Shown: one piece after another, positions 1-7,769 of the stretch | Layout: each line of letters begins with the position of its first letter | How positions within the stretch are numbered: the first letter of the stretch is position 1 | Source: an uncultured bacterium | GTDB lineage: Bacteria; Bacillota; Clostridia; Lachnospirales; Lachnospiraceae | Assembly: GCA_905214875.1 (NCBI GenBank) | Contig: CAJMNR010000033.1 | Coordinates: 1-42,839, forward strand | Direction: 5' to 3' | Length of the DNA stretch: 42,839 bases | Position numbers and translations under genes: made by a program | The notes under the pieces: generated by a model | What the model saw: only the letters and a program-made list of their open reading frames with translations | Databases searched by the model: none | Told to the model about the DNA's origin: nothing

Positions 1-100
1 CTATTATCTCAAATGTATAGGATAAAATCTATGTACCCACTATGGAGCGTTTACCCTCCAATTGCGAATCGAGGCTACTGTTTTTGGAATATTTTATAAA

Positions 101-126
101 TGAGTAACATTATGAATGTTAAAAGT
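101..126. repeat. Left copy of an imperfect direct repeat flanking the nsrR-globin module
   Basis: This 26-bp stretch, centred on GTAACATTATGAATGTTAA, matches 1553-1578 at 22 of 26 positions in the same orientation. The pair brackets the Rrf2 regulator and globin gene. It could mark the edges of an inserted or duplicated segment. The match is short and AT-rich, so chance is possible. Confidence 0.3.
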
Positions 127-180
127 GCTAGTAAAAAGAATCCTGCCTGAAATAGTAACTTTTATAAAGACTATATAAAC

Positions 181-576
181 TTATAGTATATCTTCTAGAG
201 TATATTTAGATAATTCATCAATAAAAGCTTGTAATGATTTAGAAAGAATTTTTTTAAGATTACAACCACTGGTCATTAGTGGACAAAGTTCAGGGTTAGA
301 CATACATTCAACTAAGTTTAGGTTTTCTTCAGCTGCTATTAAAACTTTACCAAGATTTATTTCACTTGGATCTACACCTAATTTTAATCCACCATTTCTA
401 CCTTTAGTTGATATGATATATTCTGTTTTAGCAAGCTTATGTATAACTTTTTTCATATGGTGTTCAGACACTTCTAGATACGCAGCGAGTTTATCCACTG
501 TAGCAGTTTCATTTCTATTTCTAGCTAGGTATATTAAGGCTCTAAAAGTATAGTCTGTGAATTTATATATTTGCAT
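181..576 (-). CDS. Rrf2-family transcriptional regulator, NsrR-like
   Basis: This 131-residue protein has the length and N-terminal winged helix of the Rrf2 family (about residues 1-70, beginning MQIYKFTDYTFRALIYLA). Three cysteines at C91, C98 and C105 are spaced as in the Fe-S-binding members NsrR, IscR and RirA. NsrR proteins are nitric-oxide-sensing repressors whose [Fe-S] cluster is destroyed by NO. The gene diverges from a globin gene at 972, and a perfect 10-bp inverted repeat lies between them. NO detoxification under NsrR control is therefore the natural reading. Which Rrf2 subtype this is cannot be proven from sequence alone; IscR-like or CymR-like roles are less likely, since no isc or cysteine genes adjoin it. 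The start has a good upstream AAGGAG (minus strand). Confidence 0.85.
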   Translation of the reverse strand: MQIYKFTDYTFRALIYLARNRNETATVDKLAAYLEVSEHHMKKVIHKLAKTEYIISTKGRNGGLKLGVDPSEINLGKVLIAAEENLNLVECMSNPELCPLMTSGCNLKKILSKSLQAFIDELSKYTLEDIL

Positions 577-848
577 AATTCTTCTCCTTTAGAATTTGAT
601 ATACTATATTGCACTTCTAAAATATAACATACAAATTGTATATTTGCTTTAAACATTTTATATTTTATATTTTATGATAGATTAGTTTCATAAATCAAGA
701 AAGAATTACGAATGTTTTGACATTTGTATCCACAATACCATTATTTCCTTTAATAATACTAGAGTATTGAATAAAATTAATTATAATAGCTACATATATA
801 CATTTATTATTATTTTATCTTTAAAATAAGTTAAAAAATTTTTTTGAT

Positions 849-875
849 AAAATGTGCATTTAAATTGCACATTTT
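849..875. promoter_or_regulatory. Inverted-repeat operator, probable NsrR-type box
   Basis: AAAATGTGCA at 849-858 and TGCACATTTT at 866-875 are perfect reverse complements separated by 7 bp (TTTAAAT). The layout resembles known NsrR boxes, which have ATGCA/TGCAT-type arms around an AT-rich centre. It lies 97 bp upstream of the globin start and within the intergenic region shared with the Rrf2 gene, so it is the best candidate for that regulator's binding site. Confidence 0.65.
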
Positions 876-971
876 AAAATATTATGTTATATTAAATATA
901 TAAATCGATAATTATTATTAGATAATATAAATTTAATATTAGGAAGTAAAAGATTAAAGGAGACACAAGAT

Positions 972-1412
972 ATGTTAGATCAAAAAACAATTGAAATAGT
1001 TAAAAGTACAGTACCAGCGTTAAAGGAGCATGGTTTAGAAATTACAAAAACTTTTTATAAAAATATGTTTGAAAATAATCCAGAAGTTAAAGGATTATTC
1101 AACATGGATAGACAAGTTTCAGGAGAACAACCAAAGGCGTTAGCTATGACAATATTAGCAGCTGCTCAGAATATAGATAACTTAGAAGTTTTATTACCAG
1201 CAGTAAAGAAAATAGGAGAAAGACACTGTGATGTTCAAATTAAAGAAGAACATTATCCAATAGTTGGAGCTAACCTTTTAACAGCAATTAAAGAAGTTTT
1301 AGGAGATGTAGCAACAAATGAAATTATTGATGCTTGGGCTAAAGCTTATGAAGTGATAGCTAAAGTATTTATAGATGTTGAAAAAGAAATCTACGAATCA
1401 AGAAATAAATAA
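972..1412 (+). CDS. Single-domain bacterial haemoglobin (flavohaemoglobin-type globin)
   Basis: This 146-residue protein matches the globin domain of flavohaemoglobin and Vitreoscilla haemoglobin over its whole length, with no reductase domain. The expected haem-pocket residues are in place: Tyr29 (B10), Phe43 (CD1), Gln53 (E7), proximal His85 (F8), and the Tyr95/Glu137 pair that polarises the proximal histidine in Hmp. Such globins bind O2 and NO and can oxidise NO to nitrate when given a reductase. Without its own FAD/NAD domain it must borrow electrons. The Shine-Dalgarno AAAGGAGA precedes the ATG. An NsrR-like gene and a palindromic operator lie upstream, so induction by NO is likely. The gene is strikingly AT-rich at third positions compared with genes after 16 kb. 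Confidence 0.93.
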   Translation: MLDQKTIEIVKSTVPALKEHGLEITKTFYKNMFENNPEVKGLFNMDRQVSGEQPKALAMTILAAAQNIDNLEVLLPAVKKIGERHCDVQIKEEHYPIVGANLLTAIKEVLGDVATNEIIDAWAKAYEVIAKVFIDVEKEIYESRNK

Positions 1413-1501
1413 TATATAGCAGAACGTTAAATTTTTAATTCACTTAGTAGTTAAAAATTCTAGTTGTTTAGGAAACTAGCATCGATGGATTTTTATAGAA
1501 T

Positions 1502-1541
1502 AAAATAGTAGCTTTCCAACTATGGGGCTACTATTTTTTTG
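1502..1541 (+). terminator. Intrinsic terminator of the globin gene
   Basis: AAAATAGTAGC (1502-1512) pairs perfectly with GCTACTATTTT (1527-1537) across a 14-nt loop, and a T-tract follows. It lies about 90 bp after the globin stop. Confidence 0.9.
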
Positions 1542-1552
1542 AGATTTTTTTA

Positions 1553-1578
1553 TAAGTAACACTATAAATGTTAATAGT
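1553..1578. repeat. Right copy of the imperfect direct repeat flanking nsrR-globin
   Basis: It matches 101-126 at 22 of 26 positions in the same orientation and sits just after the globin terminator. See the left copy. Confidence 0.3.
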
Positions 1579-1984
1579 AAAATATTAAATGAAAGCCAAT
1601 TAACTAAGAACTATTTCTGGAGGAGAAAAGTAAGTTAAAGGATTGATGTTAATGCTAGATTTAGCAGATGCATTTATTTTAATGTTCAGAACGCAATTAG
1701 TTATTTTAAAGATGACTTAAGAAACAATGCTAAAAGAGGATATTTATATTATTCAGATATAACATTATAAAAATCGCACTTTAATGCGATACGGAGAACC
1801 GTATCACAAGTAGGGGCGTACTATGGAGAATCCATGAGTATGACGATAAAATAAAAGAATAGTACAAGTATGTATTGAAAAAATAAAGTAAAGTTTAATC
1901 AAGTAACTAAAGAGAGAGCATGACTTGTATTTGGGTATTGAAAAGCGAAAAGTTTCCCCAAATTTTATATTAAAGGAGAGTTAC
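1579..1984 (+). other. Gene-free stretch with a decayed coding fragment and one dispersed hairpin
   Basis: No complete gene is seen. Around 1634-1770 one frame is open for about 45 codons without a start (ending YLYYSDITL, then stop) behind an unused GGAGGAG. This looks like a gene remnant but I cannot assign it. The rest holds the hairpin at 1788-1805 and the leader of the nuclease-family gene. Confidence 0.4.
1788..1805. repeat. Dispersed hairpin repeat, copy H1
   Basis: This is a perfect palindrome with GATACGG and CCGTATC arms around AGAA, followed by ACAAGTAGGGGCGTAC. Related copies lie at 3225, 4490, 7987, 8898, 11065, 16123 and 25696. Confidence 0.75.
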
Positions 1985-3151
1985 ATGAGAATAATAAAGT
2001 CTGATGAGGAAGCATTACAGGATTTTTTATTGGACATCGAGTGTTTAGATGAATTGCTTCCCTGGACTAAGAAGTTCAATATATTTGATGTATTAAAGCT
2101 TGCACGAACAGAAATTCGACATAGTAATATGTTAGCATGGTTGCTTGATCCGAATGAGAACCATGGATTAGGAGATTTATTTCTAGAGGGATATATAAAA
2201 AGAATTTTAAAGGATTCATATGATGTATTTTCGATTCTGCTAATGGATTTTCATAGTTTTAGTGTTTATAGAGAGTGGAAAAATATTGATATACTATTAG
2301 TATCAGATGAAGAGAAAAAGTTGATTGCAATTGAAAATAAGGTGGGATCTCAAGAACACAGTAATCAGTTGAATCGTTATCGAACTATCCTAGAGGATAC
2401 ATACAGTGATTATCAAAGAATTCTAATTTATTTAACACCAGATGGAAGCGAATCAAGTGATAAAGAAAACTGGAAAGAATCATCCTACCTTGATGTGGTT
2501 GAAGTCTTAGAAATGATTTGTAATAGAATCGAGTTGAAACCAGATGTGGAATTATTGATTAATAATTATATTGAGATCATAAGGAGAGAAGTTTTGGAAG
2601 ACCAGCAGTTAATAGAAGTATGTAATAAAATTTATAATAAACATAAGAGAGCATTAGACTTAATTTTTGAATATAGAATTGATAGTAATAACAGAAAAAG
2701 AGATATTATAGTAGACACATTAAAAGAATTGGAAGATAAGGATGAAATCATCCTTCGAGATAATGTTGGAAGTAATAAATACTTTATGTATACTACCCAA
2801 AAGATGAATGAATATTTAGGAGAGCTAGAGTATGAAAATAGTACATGGGGTACTAGAAGTGCATACTATTATTGGATTTGCTTAGATAAAAATTATATAA
2901 GTTGTGCATTTGAACTGGGAGGAATTAATATAACTGATGATCAGAAAATAAAAATGGATTATATCATCAAGAAGGAAAAGCCTAATGACAAGAAGCCTAA
3001 CTTTAAGTTTAAAAAGATATATGCTGAGAGACGTAGTCTACCAGAAGAGATAGAGGATGACGAGGAAATTATAAGAGAAATAGTAAAAGATTTTGTAAAT
3101 AGGCTTAAGGAAAAGGAAGCCACTTTATTAGAGCAATTGCCGTTATTATAG
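1985..3151 (+). CDS. PD-(D/E)XK nuclease superfamily protein (PDDEXK_4-like)
   Basis: This 388-residue cytoplasmic protein has the hallmarks of a PD-(D/E)XK fold: Asp102 in the WKNIDILL segment, then Glu117-x-Lys119 in IENK, and downstream Gln128 and Arg131-Tyr132 in the helix of the fold. The N-terminal segment RTEIRHSNMLAWLLDP is typical of the PDDEXK_4 group often annotated as 'PD-(D/E)XK nuclease family protein'. The start at 1985 is chosen because AAAGGAGAG lies 4 nt before it; an upstream TTG at 1925 lacks a ribosome site. No methylase, helicase or toxin partner adjoins it, so a role in defence or DNA repair is only a guess. Dispersed hairpins (H1, H2) flank it on both sides, consistent with an accessory cargo gene. 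Confidence 0.75.
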   Translation: MRIIKSDEEALQDFLLDIECLDELLPWTKKFNIFDVLKLARTEIRHSNMLAWLLDPNENHGLGDLFLEGYIKRILKDSYDVFSILLMDFHSFSVYREWKNIDILLVSDEEKKLIAIENKVGSQEHSNQLNRYRTILEDTYSDYQRILIYLTPDGSESSDKENWKESSYLDVVEVLEMICNRIELKPDVELLINNYIEIIRREVLEDQQLIEVCNKIYNKHKRALDLIFEYRIDSNNRKRDIIVDTLKELEDKDEIILRDNVGSNKYFMYTTQKMNEYLGELEYENSTWGTRSAYYYWICLDKNYISCAFELGGINITDDQKIKMDYIIKKEKPNDKKPNFKFKKIYAERRSLPEEIEDDEEIIREIVKDFVNRLKEKEATLLEQLPLL

Positions 3152-3224
3152 TTGCAAAGTGTTCTATACTTTTAAGGTTGGATATTGTGCCTTTTATTAA
3201 TAAAACTGGTACGCCCATGATACC

Positions 3225-3242
3225 GATACAGAGAACCGTACC
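3225..3242. repeat. Dispersed hairpin repeat, copy H2 (imperfect)
   Basis: GATACAGAGAACCGTACC is a degenerate form of the GATACGG/CCGTATC hairpin, preceded by GGTACGCCC and followed by ATAAATAAG as in other copies. Confidence 0.6.
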
Positions 3243-3433
3243 ATAAATAAGTGGAATTATACTAAAATTTTAAAAAGCATGTAGGGCGGAGATGGTATTG
3301 TTTCACTAATCATTAAATCTATAACTAGAATGCTACAAAAGCGGGGAAGCCGTTAAGTATGAAATAAAAGATCGTTTGGAGTAATAAACGATTTTGAAAA
3401 AGTAAGTAACACATTATACGAAAGGAGAAAATT

Positions 3434-4378
3434 ATGAATAGACGTGAAATTATGGATGTTTTAGAAGAGGCTATGGAAATAGGAAAATCAGTTATCCCGA
3501 AGGGAAATGTTGCCACATATATTCCAGAACTTGCTAAGGCGGATAAGCACAAGTTGGGAATTTGTTTGCATACAGTAGACGGCAGCTTCTATAACATTGG
3601 TGATTATGAGGAACGTTTTACTATACAGAGTATTTCCAAGGTTATTACTCTTTGCAAAGCATTAGAAGAATTTGGCGCAAAGTATGTGTTTGAATTTGTT
3701 GGAATGGAACCGTCTGGGGAAGCTTTTAATTCCTTGGTAGAACTAGACCTTAAACATAACAGACCATTTAATCCAATGATAAATTCAGGCGCTATTACCG
3801 TTGCAAGTATGCTGCTGGAAAAGTGTTCGTTTGAAGACATGATGGTGTATGCTCAAAAAGTATGTCTGGATGACCAAATTAGTCTGGATATGGCGACTTT
3901 TCAGTCTGAAATGGCTCACAGCTCCAGAAATCGCGCAATCTCATATCTGCTTGAAAGCAAAGGAATTATCAAAGCGAATGTAGAGGATAGCCTTACATTT
4001 TATACGCAGATGTGCTCGCTAACTGTTTCTGCAAAAAGTCTGGCTAATTTTGGACTAATTTTGGCTACTGATGGAGTAAATCCAGAAAACGGAGAAAGAC
4101 TGATCAGCAGTTGGGTTGCCAGAACTGTAAAAACTATAATGCTAACTTGCGGTATGTATGATGGCTCTGGAGAGTTTGCTGTTTTGACTGGAATTCCAAC
4201 GAAAAGTGGAGTTGGAGGCGGATTGGTCAGCGTTGCGAATGCCAAGCTTGGAATAGGCGTATATGGACCGGCACTAGATGATAAAGGAAACTGCATAGCA
4301 GGCTGTGAGCTTTTGAAATATGTTTCTAAACATTTGGATTTGCATATGTTTAACACCAGCGAATGGGAAGAAGTATAG
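3434..4378 (+). CDS. glsA: Glutaminase
   Basis: This protein hydrolyses L-glutamine to glutamate and ammonia in the cytosol. Its 314 residues are the normal length for the bacterial glutaminase A family, which has a serine beta-lactamase-like fold. The Ser66-x-x-Lys69 motif (QSISK) supplies the nucleophile and base, and the PFNPMINSGA block with Asn117 is conserved in the family. Shine-Dalgarno AAAGGAG lies 8 nt before the ATG. It is a single-gene unit between dispersed hairpins. In some bacteria glsA aids acid resistance together with a glutamate/GABA antiporter; no such partner is visible here. The sequence is intact, and codon usage resembles the core genes further right more than its AT-rich neighbours. 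Confidence 0.95.
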   Translation: MNRREIMDVLEEAMEIGKSVIPKGNVATYIPELAKADKHKLGICLHTVDGSFYNIGDYEERFTIQSISKVITLCKALEEFGAKYVFEFVGMEPSGEAFNSLVELDLKHNRPFNPMINSGAITVASMLLEKCSFEDMMVYAQKVCLDDQISLDMATFQSEMAHSSRNRAISYLLESKGIIKANVEDSLTFYTQMCSLTVSAKSLANFGLILATDGVNPENGERLISSWVARTVKTIMLTCGMYDGSGEFAVLTGIPTKSGVGGGLVSVANAKLGIGVYGPALDDKGNCIAGCELLKYVSKHLDLHMFNTSEWEEV

Positions 4379-4401
4379 GTTAGTGCAAAATATTTTTATA
4401 G

Positions 4402-4524
4402 ATGATAATTCAATTAGTAATAGGTGCAGTATCAGCAATGGTAATGTTGATTATAGGAAGTTTAATTGTATGTTTTAGTAAAACTCTCCTTGTGATACAG
4501 TGCGGTGCACCGTATCACAAATAA
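4402..4524 (+). pseudogene. Possible truncated membrane-protein remnant running into a repeat hairpin
   Basis: An open frame of 40 codons starts MIIQLVIGAVSAMVMLIIGS, a convincing transmembrane helix, then runs through the H3 hairpin and stops. There is no Shine-Dalgarno. The helix resembles the start of small membrane families such as DUF3784, but the remainder is repeat sequence. I therefore read it as a gene cut by a repeat rather than a functional gene. Confidence is low. Confidence 0.3.
4490..4520. repeat. Dispersed hairpin repeat, copy H3 (extended)
   Basis: TTGTGATAC (4490-4498) pairs with GTATCACAA (4512-4520). An inner stem GTGC-GGT-GCAC is separated by one mismatch. The outer sequence and the following ATAAG match the other copies, while the loop differs. 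Confidence 0.65.
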
Positions 4525-4561
4525 GTTAAGTATTATTGGATAAGAAAATCTCTAGATAAGT

Positions 4562-4604
4562 GAGGTGTAGTTCATTAAATTTAATGATACTACACTTCAT
4601 TTTT
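4562..4604 (+). terminator. Intrinsic terminator-like hairpin
   Basis: GTGTAGT (4565-4571) pairs with ACTACAC (4589-4595), with an inner palindrome CATTAAATTTAATG, followed by TTCATTTTT. It could end transcription from glsA or the remnant after it. Confidence 0.6.
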
Positions 4605-4754
4605 ATAGTATAATATTAGAAAATTACATAAGAAGATAAAATGAAAATATGGAGAAGAAGGAGGAAAATTGTAACAAAAGTTATAAGAGGGTAAAATTAA
4701 GTATCTTAAAAGGTTATGAGTAATACAAAGCAGAATTAAAAGGGGGAGAATGTA

Positions 4755-5231
4755 ATGATTTATTTATGGTATGTAATTTATATTATATTGCATTGCACTT
4801 GGGGGGCTGTGCAAACGCTGATCGGTTTCGTTATTTTTTTAATAAATATAAAAAAACCACATAGTTTTTATCGAGGCTGTATTAATACCAAGTGGAACTC
4901 CTTTAGTGGTCTTAGCATGGGACTATTTATATTTACACCTAATCCTGATTGCAAAAACCTGGAACAGTACGCTGGAAATACTTTAGAAGGGTTGATCGAA
5001 CGTGCAAGTATGATAACTGTTCATGAGTATGGACATACATATCAGTCAATTATTCTTGGACCATTTATGATAATTCCGGGTACAGTTTCTCTTCTATGGG
5101 GACGTATGAATAGATACGAGCGTCTTAGGAAGGAATACGGGGTTCCTTATTCTTTTTGCTGGTCTGAAAGCTGGGCAAATCATCTTGGAGAGAAAGTAAC
5201 AGGATTGCCATCGATAGGGCAGGTGGATTAA
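4755..5231 (+). CDS. Small membrane protein with an HExxH metallopeptidase motif
   Basis: This 158-residue protein starts with a strong transmembrane helix (about residues 3-31). It carries H90-E91-Y92-G93-H94, a textbook zinc-peptidase HExxH, embedded in VHEYGHTYQSIILGP, with a second hydrophobic stretch at about 98-115. A possible third ligand is Glu138 in SESWAN. The HEYGHT-QS-LGP block recurs in uncharacterised bacterial membrane proteins. No substrate is known to me. GGGGGAGA precedes the ATG. It stands alone between repeats, and repeat remnants follow immediately. Proteolytic activity is inferred from the motif only; it could also be a metal-binding membrane protein without peptidase function. 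Confidence 0.7.
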   Translation: MIYLWYVIYIILHCTWGAVQTLIGFVIFLINIKKPHSFYRGCINTKWNSFSGLSMGLFIFTPNPDCKNLEQYAGNTLEGLIERASMITVHEYGHTYQSIILGPFMIIPGTVSLLWGRMNRYERLRKEYGVPYSFCWSESWANHLGEKVTGLPSIGQVD

Positions 5232-5283
5232 GAGAGATATATGAAAGGTTTTAGTATATGAGATACATTTAATAATAAAGCAA

Positions 5284-5405
5284 GAAGCTGTACCTCCCTT
5301 GTCTTGCCAAGAAGATTACAAAGCGTCTTACTTTTGTAGGCCCCTCTTTTAGCAATATACTTATCCCACCATAAAGTTGGGATCATCTATTGAGTAGGGA
5401 TATCT
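5284..5405 (-). repeat. Decayed copy of the toxin-like repeat locus (3' part only)
   Basis: Read on the minus strand, this keeps the last codons of the 29-aa toxin-like peptide (ISLLNR then stop, near 5386-5403), the conserved downstream block with TTTGTAGG on the plus strand, and half of the terminator (CTCCCTTG). The upstream part of the peptide gene is gone at a junction near 5405, where an unrelated coding remnant begins. Confidence 0.6.
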
Positions 5406-5417
5406 TTATAAGTAAGA

Positions 5418-5633
5418 ATGTTCAATGCATCCCTTAACGTAGAGAATGTAGATGAATTAGAATTAATGAAAGGTGTAAAACTCAGAATTCCAGACGGAGG
5501 GAGATTTTTGGCAGGAAAGGTAACAGTAGGCTGGATTGTTAATGGGCATGAATATGTGTGAGTAGCGAAAAACTCATCCGCTACATTTTCCATTGAAGAT
5601 GAGGAAGAAAGTAAAGGAAAGTGTACCCTATAA
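5418..5633 (+). pseudogene. Coding remnant with an in-frame stop
   Basis: An ATG at 5418 opens 47 codons (with PDGGRFLAGKVTVGWIVNGH near the end), then TGA at 5559. The same frame continues for 23 more protein-like codons (VAKNSSATFSIEDEEE...) to a stop at 5633. Composition and continuity suggest the C-terminal part of a once longer protein with a nonsense change. No ribosome site is seen and I do not recognise the family. The 92-codon frame on the opposite strand is its shadow. Confidence 0.4.
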
Positions 5634-5769
5634 AGTAGAGTACTAAAAAAGAGGCTATGCCACATTTAAAAGTGAACATATATTAATACCCATGTGGAGG
5701 AAATTGGACCATATTATTTTGCAGTATAATAATATGTACTGTTTAGCTAATAAATAATTGGAAATAATA

Positions 5770-5803
5770 AAGGCAAGGAAGATGCGACTCCCTTGCCTTG
5801 CCA
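5770..5803 (-). terminator. Repeat-type terminator after the antiporter gene
   Basis: AAGGCAAGG (5770-5778) pairs with CCTTGCCTT (5791-5799). On the minus strand the stem is followed by TATTATTTCC. It is the same hairpin that ends each toxin-like repeat locus and here directly follows the antiporter stop. Confidence 0.75.
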
Positions 5804-5809
5804 AGAACA

Positions 5810-7072
5810 TTATTCAAAGGATATTTTATCCTGTTGAATATCGTTTTTTTCTACACTGCCATCTAATTCACCTGCTAATTTAAATCCTTGCTTAGCTAAT
5901 AATACAGCTATAATTTCATTTATAACAGCAGCGGCTGCAATTGTTCCCTGAATAATATGTGCATATTCAGGTGACGGGTTTATAAGAGTATTTACAGCGA
6001 TACCTGTAAATATCAATGAAACTCCTGAATGTGGTAGTAATGTAAGTCCTAAATATTTTTTTACAGTTGTAGGTGCTTTAGATATTACAGCTCCAATATA
6101 AGAACCTCCTAGTTTACCAATAGCACGAGATATTATATAAATTGCAGTAAATACTCCAGCTCCTAAAATTAAATTGTAATCTAGAGGAGCACCTAAGTTA
6201 ATAATAAGGATTATCATAGTTAATGCTACCATTGGTTTAGTATCGTCCACCAATTGATGCAATCTTTCTTTAGGCATAAGATTTGAAAATGTAGCTGCAA
6301 AAGCAGTTCCCATAATCATTAAATTTATGCTGAATTCAGTTAATATATAGGTATTAACAAATATACCTATAGAGGATGTAACAAGAATACATCCTAATAC
6401 TGATAAAATAGTAGCACTTTTATTCATTTCTTTTTTTAAAATAAATGATGATAAAAATCCTGTAATACACCCTAGGATAATTGGAATTATTATCATAAGT
6501 GGTATATAGTAAAATGGAGAACCACCACCATATGTGATATTTGAAACTATTCCTATTACACTAAAGAATACAACTATTGCTACTATATCATCTAGTGCTG
6601 CAAGCGGAATAAGTGTTTTAGTTACTGGACCTTTAGTATTATATTCATTAACGATAGATAATGAAGGTGCTGGTGCAGTAGCTAGTGCAATTGACCCAAA
6701 AACTACTGATAAGTAAACTGGAATATCCATAAACATAGATATACATGCAAACGCTAATGATACAACTACAAAAGCACCAAATGCTTCTGTTAAGCATATT
6801 GTCATGATCTGTTTACCTGACTTTTTAATATCTTTCCAGATAAGCTCTGTACCGATCATAAGTCCAGCTGTTACTTCTCCGATATTTATAATAGCATGGA
6901 ACCAAGAACTATTTAGCATGTCGTTATTTAACCAGCCTAAAGCATATGGTCCTATAATCATTCCAGTTAATAACCATCCTAAGATTGCTGGAAGCTTAAG
7001 TTTTGTAACTAATTTACCAACAATCATACCTATAAATATGAAAATACATAATAATATTAATTCTTTTAACAT
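5810..7072 (-). CDS. Cation:proton antiporter, CPA2/Kef-type membrane protein
   Basis: This 420-residue integral membrane protein has about 11-13 hydrophobic segments spread over its length and the Na+/H+ exchanger fold signature near the N-terminus (VGKLVTKLKLPAILGWLLTG, IIGPYALG). A charged GSIALATAPAPS segment follows. There is no TrkA-N or TrkA-C domain, so it is a short Kef-like or NapA-like exchanger of Na+ or K+ for H+. I choose the ATG at 7072 because GGCGGGAG lies 8 nt upstream; the ATG at 7090 would place that site inside the gene. It is the second gene of an operon with the TetR gene at 7095-7715. TetR-controlled exchangers often respond to a toxic compound, but the inducer is unknown. 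Confidence 0.88.
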   Translation of the reverse strand: MLKELILLCIFIFIGMIVGKLVTKLKLPAILGWLLTGMIIGPYALGWLNNDMLNSSWFHAIINIGEVTAGLMIGTELIWKDIKKSGKQIMTICLTEAFGAFVVVSLAFACISMFMDIPVYLSVVFGSIALATAPAPSLSIVNEYNTKGPVTKTLIPLAALDDIVAIVVFFSVIGIVSNITYGGGSPFYYIPLMIIIPIILGCITGFLSSFILKKEMNKSATILSVLGCILVTSSIGIFVNTYILTEFSINLMIMGTAFAATFSNLMPKERLHQLVDDTKPMVALTMIILIINLGAPLDYNLILGAGVFTAIYIISRAIGKLGGSYIGAVISKAPTTVKKYLGLTLLPHSGVSLIFTGIAVNTLINPSPEYAHIIQGTIAAAAVINEIIAVLLAKQGFKLAGELDGSVEKNDIQQDKISFE

Positions 7073-7094
7073 AGCTAAATCTCCCGCCATAAAT

Positions 7095-7715
7095 TTATTT
7101 AATTATTCCAAACATCAACATTTCAAATATAGTTGAAAACTCTTCAACCCATTCATTTAAAACCTGCGACGTATCAGATTCATCTATCATAGACCTATTC
7201 ATAAATTTGGTGTGTAGATGATTTATTAAATCTAAGATAATATCTACAACTTTATCTGGAGTAACATTATCTTTTAAATTACAGCTATTAATACATTTTA
7301 ATAAAAATTCTTTATTTGCCTCATCTACATCTTTTTTTAAAATAGAAATTTCTTTTACTAGATGCGATGGTGGATTAAATGTTGCATTAATAAATATTTG
7401 TTTATAATAAGCATTATCCTGAAAAAATTCCCATCTTTTCTCCATGTATAAGTCTAAACTTTTTCTAGGATCTCCTTCGTAATAAATAATATTATTTTTT
7501 ATATAATTGCTTAGATCATTGAAACAGCTTTTAACGCACAAAAGAAAAAGCTCATCTTTATTTTGATAATAATGAAATAATAACCCCTTAGAAATATTAT
7601 TATCTTTACAAATATTATTTGTAGAAGCTATTAGATAATCTTTTTTTCCAAACTCATTTAAGCTTGCTCTTAAGATTTTTTCTTTACTTATTTCATTTTG
7701 TTTTTCCCTGTTCAA
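7095..7715 (-). CDS. TetR/AcrR-family transcriptional regulator
   Basis: This protein of about 206 residues has an N-terminal TetR helix-turn-helix (ILRASLNEFGKKDYLIAST through the KGLLFHYYQNKDELF recognition segment) and a helical ligand domain rich in Lys, Asn and Ile. It is the first gene of a two-gene operon with the antiporter 22 bp downstream, and probably represses both. The frame opens at a GTG (7722-7724), but that codon lies inside the Shine-Dalgarno AAGAAGG, so the TTG at 7713-7715 is the better start. A perfect 18-bp palindrome 37 bp upstream is the likely operator. The ligand is unknown. Confidence 0.88.
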   Translation of the reverse strand: MNREKQNEISKEKILRASLNEFGKKDYLIASTNNICKDNNISKGLLFHYYQNKDELFLLCVKSCFNDLSNYIKNNIIYYEGDPRKSLDLYMEKRWEFFQDNAYYKQIFINATFNPPSHLVKEISILKKDVDEANKEFLLKCINSCNLKDNVTPDKVVDIILDLINHLHTKFMNRSMIDESDTSQVLNEWVEEFSTIFEMLMFGIIK

Positions 7716-7751
7716 ATTTATCACCTTCTTTAATTTAAAATATTATAGAAA

Positions 7752-7769
7752 ACAAACCAGGTGGTTTGT
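7752..7769. promoter_or_regulatory. Palindromic operator of the TetR-antiporter operon
   Basis: ACAAACCA and TGGTTTGT form perfect 8-bp arms around GG. Size and position, just upstream of a TetR gene, fit a TetR-family operator and autoregulation. Confidence 0.75.

Noticed and set aside
5387..5665. 92-codon minus-strand frame
   Set aside because: It lies opposite the plus-strand coding remnant and ends in the decayed toxin-like repeat; no ribosome site.
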